Below, piece by piece: positions 9,362 through 18,000 of a stretch of 64,000 nucleotides of DNA. Both the position numbers and the translations under genes were made by a program. Source of the DNA: Symsagittifera roscoffensis (taxonomy: Eukaryota > Xenacoelomorpha > Acoela > Convolutidae). The stretch is from NCBI RefSeq assembly GCF_963678635.1, contig NC_087068.1, positions 31,808,318 to 31,872,317 of the forward strand, read 5' to 3'. The notes beneath the pieces were generated by a model, which worked only from the letters and a program-made list of their open reading frames with translations, searched no databases and was not told where the DNA came from. Every line of letters starts with the position of its first letter. Within the stretch, counting starts at the first letter, position 1.

Positions 9362-12300
9362 TTATCTTAGCCGTCCTTCCTCTACAATAGCGCTTATGGA
9401 GTTGTCAATGAATTGACCTTTGCGTAGCGATCTGCACCCCCTTATACAAAGTATAGAGCTCCTCAGGAGCGCGAAGCTTATTTTAGTTCTTATGTAGTTT
9501 ATAGATTCTGGATAGCTTTCTTGTCTTTTTTCACTTAGTTTTTCGGCCAATCGCTGCATCGTCCGCGTGGCTGTTGGCGCAGCGCCACCGGTGCAACCAA
9601 AAATTAGCGGACAGAAGCTACTCTGCTCTACGTTTAAAATTCTTTGCTGATATTTGGAGTTCTTCAGCGTTTCGTGGTATTTGTATGCATCCTTATGCAG
9701 TTTTCGCGATGTTTTGGCATGGGGGTTGAAAATTTTCACATCAAAGAAAGCGCGGCTGAATCGTGAACACCAGAGTCCGTTTGCCTTAATGTCAAGTCGT
9801 GCCTCATCTTCAGTTGTAGTTGAATTGATGACAAAGCTTTCGCCTTGCAACGGCTGAAGTTTTGGCTCAATCTCGACGTCATGGCAAACCTCGTTCATGA
9901 GGTTGGCGAATGTGTCTCTGATTTCATTGTGTCTTATGTGTGTGTAACCACCCTTTGCACAGTGAAGCGCATGTGTCAAGTTAAAATCAGCACCACATGC
10001 ACATGTGAGTGGGGTTTTGGTTGGTTCCCATCCGTATCTTAAGTAAATACCATCTCTGAACTCTGATTTATTCAGGTTGAAGTTGTATCTGCTCAGTGGT
10101 AGAGCATTGAGCCAGTTAGAGGCTCCCTTTTCAGAGGCCAGGTCGATTGCGTATTTATCTGTTTCATTTAAGGAGTTAATGAGGTTTGCTTTTTTCGATT
10201 TGTTCCATCAGTTTTCAATTTTTTAATTTTCGTAAATATTTTTTCTTGCTGTGTTACTGCTGTAATAGGATCTTGAGATTCCAGTACCAGTGATGTTTCC
10301 TTAGACCATTCTAGGTAGCTTTGATGATCGGATGGCAGCTTGATGTTAAGTCCGCCCATTTTAAGGGGTAAGGAAGATATCTCACGGAACTGGGGGTTTA
10401 AAGTGTCTTTACCGACTAGGTTAGGTAATAATCGTTCTTTGATAATATTTTCACATATTTCTAAGTTTTCCATGGTGTTAGGCGTTGTCCTGGCAAGAAA
10501 TGAAAGCTTTTCTTGAACTCCTTTAGTATAGCAGGCATAAACGTTTTGAGGGGAGGTTTTAGCAATTTTCGTTAATTTATTCAAAATTTTGATTTGCTCA
10601 TTCTGTTGAAATTCGAGGAATTTTTTACATTCAGATTCTGTTCCTATAACTGAACCAAGCACTCGGGCTTCTGCCTTTATAGTGATTCCTGTATTTGCGA
10701 AGATTTTCTGAGCTTCACCGAGTTTTTCATCTTTGACAATGAGTTCGCATTTGGATGCTTTCACGTGGTAGCCGAAAAATTTACCCAGTGATACAATTTT
10801 GTCGATGACGGTTCGTAGATTGCTTAATTTACCGACTGCGTTTCCGTCGTCTGCGTACCAGTTCTGGGTTACATCGTCTACTGATAAAAGTTTTTCGAGG
10901 GGTATTATGGCTAGACCGTACATGGCCATTGCTAGTGGATCCCCCTGGGTTGTCCCTTCTTGAGAGTAGATTGTTTTTTGTTAACGAATAGTTTAGATGG
11001 GTTGGAGTAGGAGTTCTTAATTGCTGTTAAAAGGGAAGGGCAGGTATTTTCGATGTTTTTTAATGCCAGCTTTCGGTTCAGCGAGTTGAAAGCGTTTTCG
11101 GCATCTATCAGTAAAACAGCATCGGCGGAAGTTTTGCTGTATTGATCTCTTAGCGTGTGGATTGCATATTCAATGCCACATTTTTGTCCTAGGCAGAGTT
11201 GGTAGTTTGAACCGAGCGACATGAGTTCGTTTTTTAAGCATTTAGTTATTGTTCGCCCTATTATCCTACGCATAACTTCTCCTATGCCTATGGGTCTTAC
11301 CCCTGGATTCTTATCTAAGAGTATAAATCTGCATGCGTTATATGGTTCCATTAGTTCTGGATTTAATTCTTCTGAGGCCAATTTTTTGGCAATTTTAGCA
11401 ATTGTTTTTGAAATTTCAACTGATTGTTGCCCGAAGTGTGTTAGAATACGTCTCCATTCATTCGCATCGAGGCCAGATGGTCCATGCGATCCGTGAGTTC
11501 TCATGGCTGCCTTCTTGATATGTTGACCGTTTATCTGATCAAATATCGATGGATGAAAAGGAATTGTTTCGTTTGAGACTGGTGTAATATAGTTCTCATT
11601 AATTGGTTCAGATGGTGGGTGTTTCTCTACGAGAGTCTGTTCAACTGTCTTACCTCTGACAATCTCGTCGAGCGAAAGAACACCTTTAGATGTGTCTGTT
11701 AGTTTTGCAATTGCGCTTGATATTTTTCCAGTATTCATTAGTTTGTTGAACTGTTGTGCTTCAGTTTCAGTTTTTCTTCTACTTCCTTTCAACAAGCGCA
11801 TTTGCAGCGCGTTTCCTTCGTTATATAGTCCATCCAGGTCTCCGTCTTGCCATTGCTTAAGTCGCCTTGCTATTGTTTTGGATGAAGATCCATCAATTTC
11901 GGACTTTGTTTTGCACAGTAATAAGTGTGGAAAAATCATTGCTGCGTGCATTGCGAAGGTATTTTCGTTGTTTTCTATTAGGCTGTTCAAAGTTCTATTG
12001 AGGGTTTCAATAAAGTTATAACCAACTTTATTTTTTGACAAGATCATAAAGACCGGTTTCCAGTGGACCACTTCGGTGTATATTTTCCTGGTGGTTTCTA
12101 TGAGTTCTGGACAGGGGTTTGACCATGGGTCTTGTAATGTTCTGGGTTCTATAGTGGAAGACTCTCCTGAGTTTTGTGAGTGTGGGGCAGGTGAAGGGTG
12201 AGGGTGCATTTGGGGGAGCGTGGTTGTAGCAAGGGTTGCGGGATTGCATTTTCTTGCTGTGTTACTGCTGTAATAGGATCTTGAGATTCCAGTACCAGTG

Positions 12301-12561
12301 ATGTTTCCTTAGACCATTCTAGGTAGCTTTCATGATCGGAGGGAGCGTGGTTGTAGCTAGGGTTGCGGGATTGCATTCATGCTTGTCGTTAGCTGAATGA
12401 AATTGGGAGGTGCAGCGATGACAACTGAAATCGTCATAGTGATCACTGCTGCGGGCTAGGCCGCTGCATTTTACATGCATGTAGCATGGGCATGTGAAGC
12501 ACCAAACACCTCCGCCTCGCAGGCTGCTTTTACAAATAAGGCAGTGTGTTTGAGTAGCCAT
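9362..12561 (-). pseudogene. ORF2: PHD finger, reverse transcriptase, RLE (three lesions)
   Basis: Starts MATQTHCLICKSS at 12561. A PHD-like finger follows (C-x2-C, C-x2-C-x4-H-x2-C, C-x2-C within 12540-12400). RT blocks include RPIGIGEVMRRIIGRT (about 11280), LLIDAENAFNSLNRK (about 11100), TQGDPLAMAMY (about 10930) and the catalytic NWYADDGN (about 10860). A thumb region leads to a Cys/His block, CACGADF then HALHCAKGG (about 10000-9960), and to a PD-(D/E)XK nuclease, EDEARLDI then FFDVKIFNP (about 9815-9735). Lesions: a 127-bp insertion at 12214-12340 and single missing bases in A-runs near 10982 and 10193. Otherwise the frame is open, so the copy is young or the short shifts are assembly errors. 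Confidence 0.9.
12214..12340 (-). repeat. 127-bp insertion copied from the element's own RT region
   Basis: About 90 bp (12251-12340) repeat 10246-10336 of the same element almost base for base, from TTGCTGTGTTACTGCTGTAA to GGTAGCTTxATGATCGGA. The patch is bounded by a directly repeated run of about 37 bp (12214-12250 and 12341-12377, GGGAGCGTGGTTGTAG then AGGGTTGCGGGATTGCATT). The two copies of the run are 127 bp apart, which is not a multiple of three, and subtracting 127 puts the PHD frame in register with the RT frame. Confidence 0.9.
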
Positions 12562-12585
12562 TTTAGAAAGGACGGCGGTGACAAG

Positions 12586-13122
12586 TTAGCGAGAGAATTT
12601 ATAGATTAAATTTGCTAGAAAATTTGTAAAAAAATCATTACCGTAGAACGAGAAATGGACGCCATCACGGCAGAACATTTGAGGGGTTAGATTTAGGTTG
12701 AGGTTGGGCGAAACAATAAGTGTATGGGGGTGTACAAATCTATTTATCAAATTAAACAGCACATGATTATGAATATAAATTTTGCGGTTTACTTCGGAAT
12801 TATTACAGTTCTGAATTGTTTTGGGGATGATCAGTGTCTTGGGCTGAAACTTGTTAGTGACGAGGTTAATCAAGTTTTTCCACTGCTGTACTAATTCTTG
12901 TGGATGCAGCCTAGTGTCATTGTATCCAGCAACTATTGTTAATGTATTTAGGCGCTTTGGTCTGTATTGCAAAACTGTTTCAAACAGATCATGAAGCGTT
13001 GCGCCGCGGTAGGAGTGAATTGTTGATTTTACTAGAGCTGGTTTGATATATTTGGTCCTTGAAGTCCCAATAACTAGTTTCTGTGAGAACTCAGGGATGC
13101 GTCTTGCCTGGAATCGCGGCAT
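12586..13122 (-). CDS. ORF1: SGNH/GDSL-type hydrolase of RLE retrotransposon
   Basis: Intact frame from the ATG at 13122 (MPRFQARRI) to 12586, 178 codons. Block I reads LVIGTSRTKYI, with GTSR in place of the GDSR/GDSL nucleophile motif. A hydrophobic strand with block III, LTIVAGYNDTR, shows the G..ND arrangement. Near the end CRDGVHFSFYG carries the D..H pair of block V. These fit an SGNH esterase fold of about 180 residues. Such esterases are known in ORF1 of CR1/L2-type LINEs, where a role in membrane or lipid interaction has been proposed. Here it precedes an RLE-type ORF2 by 24 nt. The Ser sits in GTS, so catalysis is plausible but unproven. Confidence 0.8.
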   Translation of the reverse strand: MPRFQARRIPEFSQKLVIGTSRTKYIKPALVKSTIHSYRGATLHDLFETVLQYRPKRLNTLTIVAGYNDTRLHPQELVQQWKNLINLVTNKFQPKTLIIPKTIQNCNNSEVNRKIYIHNHVLFNLINRFVHPHTLIVSPNLNLNLTPQMFCRDGVHFSFYGNDFFTNFLANLIYKFSR

Positions 13123-13260
13123 CAACCTGAAACACAGACAACTGGGGCGATAAAGGAAGCTCTTTGGGGTAATTTATGAATACTTTCACTTAGGGTTTAA
13201 ATTTATTGAGGCAAAGGCGATGAAAAAAAAATGAAAAAAAAGAGAAAAAAATAAAAAGGA

Positions 13261-13452
13261 GTGGTACAACCTGACGTCGATTTAGAGGTCGATTCACCAG
13301 CTCACTCCTTCTTGCGTCTTGTTACGCCAGGGAAACTTCACTCGCCTACGGCTGGGACGGCGAGATTTGGTAAGATAACCAGCAGAGGAAAGCCCAGCGC
13401 GCATATGATCTATTTAATAAGTTTATCACAACTATTAGGCTAATAGGTAAGA
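13261..13452. other. GC-richer structured spacer with H-type pseudoknot potential
   Basis: Lies between the 5' leader of the RLE element and the Penelope fragment and is less AT-rich than its surroundings. CTCGCC (13341-13346) can pair with GGCGAG (13359-13364), while GCTGGG between them (13351-13356) can pair with CCCAGC (13393-13398), giving two interlocked 6-bp stems. I could not fit a hammerhead or HDV core to it. It may belong to either neighbouring retroelement. Confidence 0.45.
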
Positions 13453-14259
13453 TCATTGGTAAGATCTTATAAATGATGGATATAGCTGCCCTCCCGTGGA
13501 CCTAAGCCTACTATACAGTGCCTCATCGATCTCATCTTTCTTTTTCATGGCCAACAGTTCTTTGTTGATGTCTTTCTCAATTTTCATAACAACACTATCA
13601 GTTAAACCTGGTTTTTCGCTAAATTGTTCCGATTGCAGCAGCTCAGTTAGTTTAGCCTCATATGTCGTTTTCTTCATTACACAGAAGCCAACACCTTTAT
13701 CGAATGGGACTGCCAAGAGACCATTGTCCTTCAAATACTTCCTGGCTTTCTCAATCCCTCTATCCGACGGTGTTTGCCGCACACGTTTAGCGTATGATTT
13801 TGCAGCAGCTTCAATTTCACATAATTTTTTACCTGGTACCTTTTGCGATTTAAGCTCAGATAAAAAATTATCAATGTCCGCAAGAAAGTGAAGTTCATTG
13901 AAACGATCCCTCACCGGGTGCTTTGGGCCAAAACCTAACACTTCATGAACCCACTTGGGTAGCTCAATGCCATCTAGTGCTCTGACCGATTTGTCATTCA
14001 CTTTCATTAACGGTCTGTCCTGCCGCTCTGCTAGCTTTTTTAACTTCTTTTCATGTCTATCCTTGATGTCATGGATAGCAAGTCTAGCCTGGAGCTTTAG
14101 ATAAAATGCTATTGAGGGCCACCATTGTTCATCTATCCCTTTCCGCACTACCTCTCTTGCCTTAGCTAGATCATCGTCTATCTTCTTCTCTTCTGACCTT
14201 GCCTGATTTATCTCTGTTCTTAGGAGTTTTAATTGAAAGCTATGCACCGCTTGGTCCAT
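13453..14259 (-). pseudogene. Penelope-like element, N-terminal fragment
   Basis: An uninterrupted frame of 268 codons from the ATG at 14259. A charged helical N-terminus (residues 1-75) is followed by LPKWVHEVLGFGPKHPVRDR (about 100-119), FNELHFLADIDNFL, and LLAVPFDKGVGFCVMKK (about 183-199). The LG.GPKHPVRD, DKG and FCVM blocks are the region before the RT palm in Penelope-like elements. The frame ends shortly after RSTGGQLYP, where the RT core should begin, so the palm with its catalytic Asp residues is missing. Either the copy was truncated or another sequence replaced the rest. No GIY-YIG nuclease is visible. Confidence 0.72.
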
Positions 14260-14434
14260 TTTTTGTGTTTGAAAAATTCTGTGCTACTTGCACGGCAACT
14301 GGCTGTTGTTGTTGTTCTAGTTTGACTTTTTAAGTGGCCATTTTTATTAAAATTTTGAATACCATATGAATCCCCGTACCATATGAATTAAAACCCGTAT
14401 CGATTTTAATTGAAAAGGACTTAAATACTTGTCA

Positions 14435-14530
14435 TCTTCTTTTATCATTATCACATCCATATTTAGAAAATTCCAAGGATTTTGACTTGAATACATGATG
14501 AAGGGACCCATGACTGTAACCTCGGTTACA
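14435..14530. repeat. Second copy of the 8500-8602 repeat
   Basis: Same orientation as the first copy, with the shared TGATGAAGGGACCC(C/A)TGACT end. It is followed by a 23-nt sequence (ATACTTTTGACCTTCTGATT and three more bases) that recurs at 14894-14916 on the other side of the inserted element. Confidence 0.6.
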
Positions 14531-14554
14531 ATGATACTTTTGACCTTCTGATTA

Positions 14555-14893
14555 CGTTAAAAAAAATAAAAAATTCTTTCAATTTTCTCACTTAGAATGC
14601 TTCACGTCGCATAGCATGAACAAAGTTTTTACTCCGCATATTCGAGAATATGATCACTCTGATGCAAAACTTAGTGCAGATGAGAAAATCTGGCGTTTTC
14701 AGACCCGGATAACATTGGTAAGTCATTAATACCAAATATTGATAGTTTGATAGAGGATAAATCTGATCATTTGCTCTTGATCTATGTAAAAAAAGTTTCT
14801 GAGTTTCGAAGGAAATGTCCAAAATGGACATTGCAAAAAGGCGTTTTAGAGAGTCAAATCTTGAGTTTGCGCTTAATTTTGTCCACTAGTGTA
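14555..14893 (-). mobile_element. CACTAGTGG-ended element, copy 2
   Basis: On the minus strand it begins TACACTAGTGGACAAAATT at 14893 and aligns with copy 1 at 8603-8870. The peptide-level run NDQIYPLSNYQYLV is again preserved. It is bounded by a 23-nt direct repeat (14532-14554 and 14894-14916) rather than by a plain TA, so the flanks were duplicated in some other way or the element ends lie further out. Confidence 0.55.
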
Positions 14894-15007
14894 TCATACT
14901 TTTGACCTTCTGATTACCTCTGTTAATTTTGGTGTCGCTCCTTGATAGATTCGTTTCTTTGGGCGGCTTGTGTCTGAAATTTCACATGAACTTTCTAGGC
15001 TGGGAAA

Positions 15008-18000
15008 ATGGTAAAGCAAACGATTAAAATATTTGGTCGCCTGAAGCCTACCAAAAAGAATCTTTGCGTGAGTTATTTTGATGCGCAACAATTAGAAAAT
15101 TTACAAAAAATGTTATGGTAATAGCATGATCTGTTTCAGGTTTACGAAATTCAAAGTGACGAAACCGAAAAAGACCGAATTATGTTTGCTGTACCTAGAG
15201 ACTCGAAACTTTTCATCAATAACACGAAAGAAGAATTTAAGTTCCAGTAAATATAAGTTTGTTGCAAACTGTTACAATTTTTTTATCTCGTGTAATCTCA
15301 AATTATGGCGATTAGTTGCCTGTAAATCTGAAAACCATTTATTTTGTACCCTCTCTTGTCTCTCAATTTTTGTTGTAGGGCTCGATCTTATCTCAAATCA
15401 TGTTGCTTTTAGATTTGATCACATTTTTGAACGCGATGCAAAACAGGAAGAAGTGTTCGAGAATGTAGCTCGCGATGTGATTGACAAGTAAGTTCTTTCA
15501 TGCTGTTGCTGCTTTTTGTGGTAACAAGTGATTCAAATCATGGCAATAGTGCATATGGAAATGAATTTTGACAACATTCACTTATGCATGAAAAATAGGA
15601 GCAAATTACACTAGCTTTTTTGCTTTCAGCTGCCTCTCTGGCTACAATGGAACCATTTTTGCCTATGGTCAAGTAAGTTACGACTGATGCTGATAGTTTA
15701 AATGTTCATTTCTATGTTTCAAAAATATATTTATTTGGTGTTTATATTTAGACAGGAAGTGGTAAAACTTTCACGATAACTGGCGGAGCTGAGAAATATT
15801 CCGATAGGGGTATCATACCACGATGCCTCGAGTACCTCTTTTCGCAATTTGAGAAGCAGCCAAACCTGGCTTTTCAGACTCACATTTCGTACCTGGAAAT
15901 ATACAATGAAAGTGGGTATGATCTTTTGGATCCAAACAAAGAGATCAAGAAAATGGAAGACCTTCCAAAGGTGAAACATTTTCAGTAACTTTCCATCTTT
16001 TCAGTTGCTCTACCTATCAATCAAACCATGCGTTTAAGCGGCGAACACTGATTAACGCACACTATACTTTGCGTGCGGAATGTAGGCCCAGTGAAGCAAG
16101 TGGTAGCAAACTGCCATTGTCTTGTAACATGTTGTCGCTGACCAATTAAAACACTTTTAAGTAAGAATAATTGATATTATTAAACCACCACCATACATTT
16201 GTAACAAAGAACACATTTACAAGACAGATTATTATTATTATCGAACATCGGCCCAACTACGGTTCACACAGCTTCTCCTAGTTAGTACAAACCATTTTCC
16301 ATGGTTTCCATCAGCTCAGAACCGCAAGCTCCGTTCTTCGTCAGACAGTTCGCTAGCTTTCTTTCACTCGAACATACGCGTAGCTCGGTGATATCGCCTG
16401 AGCTCAGGGCATCTTTTATCATAGCGACGTCGGTAATTATCCAAGAATCATCCACCAACTTCGTGCTTCTGGCAGCTTCATGAAGGTTCCTGCAGTCTGT
16501 GAACGCGATGCACGACCAAAAATCTGGACAAGAATAGACTTCATATAGATCATCTCTCCGAGCAGCGAATTTAATGCGTAACACTCTCCAGCTAGAGAAC
16601 TATTCACTTTTCTCTTCAAAATTTTGGAACGCCAGGATAACACAATGGCTGAGTCATCTGACGTGTTACACACCATTAAAACACTGCCTCCAACACTGAT
16701 CATCTTATCAGGCATCGATTTGACGCCAGCGTCTGCATGTCCGACCAGTGCCTATGAAGAAACGTCTCCCAAGTTTGGGGAAAAAATCTTTGAATTTCCG
16801 GAACTTTTGACTAAAAGAAGTTTCTTCACAGTTTTCACGTTTTTCAGCGTAGCTTTTCCATACTTGCTGCTCATGCTTTTGGCGAAAAAACACAGGTGTG
16901 GGCGGCTTGTGAAACTGATATTTGTTAACTTGCCAACCACAGAACGGAAAATGGTTTGGCTATCTGCACCTAACTCGGTTCCAGCGCCCGGGTTGTTGGA
17001 AGATCGGAGGTCAGGCACATCCAAACTCCGAAAATAGTGATTTTGGTCAACATAGATCCCTGAATCCACTTGCTCGATATGGAGACCTACATATCAAAAG
17101 TCTTAGTCATTGTCGCTTCCAAATGGAATCACTGCTTTCAACGGCTCAATCACCGTAACTTCGAAACTGTTGTCACCCGCATGCAGTAGACCGTCTACGT
17201 GAGAAACCAGCATGCCATTTGGTTCCAAACTTACGTTTTCTCGCTCTGCGGTGTAGAAAATGAACATTGATGGGTCCAGTTGTAACTTTTGATATCCGAG
17301 CTTCAGAAGTTCGCTTGTCAAGGTCATATAAAACGTGCAAGACGCATCACATACCCATAAACGGCACGTTTCAATCGCCAGAGAACTCCAGGAAAACATT
17401 CCGCACGAAAGGTGCAGACTGCAAAAACGCGCTTGTGACATCACTCGACTTTATTGTTCTGCCGTTTTTCGCAGCAACCGCTAGCAAAATCCGGATATTA
17501 CCTTTCAGTACAGTTGGCGAGTCCTTCTCGAACGAAGTTGAATCTTAGTGATCGCCTCTAATAGTTAACCTCGCTTTGGTGATAACTTTGCCGTCTTGTA
17601 TTTTCTCGTCGGTAATTTGCCGGTATTCTGATCAACTAAGTTCCACGAATAACGGTATGCTCCAGTTCTCTTACCTGCACGATTCAGAACTTGTAACCTG
17701 GAACCTATCATTTACGTTTTCAAGGGTGTTTTTAGCGTTGATACACCAAGCTAACGCAATTTCCGGTTTAATCTCTGGATCAGGTGTCAGCATCTTGCTC
17801 ATCATGTTGTCCACAAGCGTGATTACGTTCGTTACATCCATTGGCATTTGGACTATAAGCTGCAGTAGAAGTCTGTTTAATCTGAAGGTATTCCGCAGTT
17901 GCCGTCAATTCCTCGTTGAGAAACTCTCGTCCACGATCCGTATGGAGAAATTTCATGGGTCCCGAACCTGCTTGAGAGATCCAACAGCGAAGAAGGGCTT

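Larger units (their letters stand above)
9222..13260 (-). mobile_element. RLE-type non-LTR retrotransposon with SGNH and PHD domains
   Basis: One nearly intact element on the minus strand: 5' leader (13260-13123), ORF1 encoding an SGNH/GDSL-type hydrolase (13122-12586), ORF2 encoding a PHD finger, reverse transcriptase, a Cys/His zinc block and a restriction-like endonuclease (12561-9362), and a 3' tail to an A-rich end near 9222. No AP-endonuclease domain is present. The 3' tail is confirmed by the old copy at 8092-8346. Clade (R4, Hero, NeSL or another) cannot be decided by eye. No rDNA or other specific target is visible beside it. Confidence 0.88.

Noticed and set aside
13320-13452. HDV-like or hammerhead ribozyme
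   Set aside because: The interlocked stems lack the nested P3 helix of HDV, and no CTGATGA...GAAA core is present on either strand. Only a pseudoknot is claimed.
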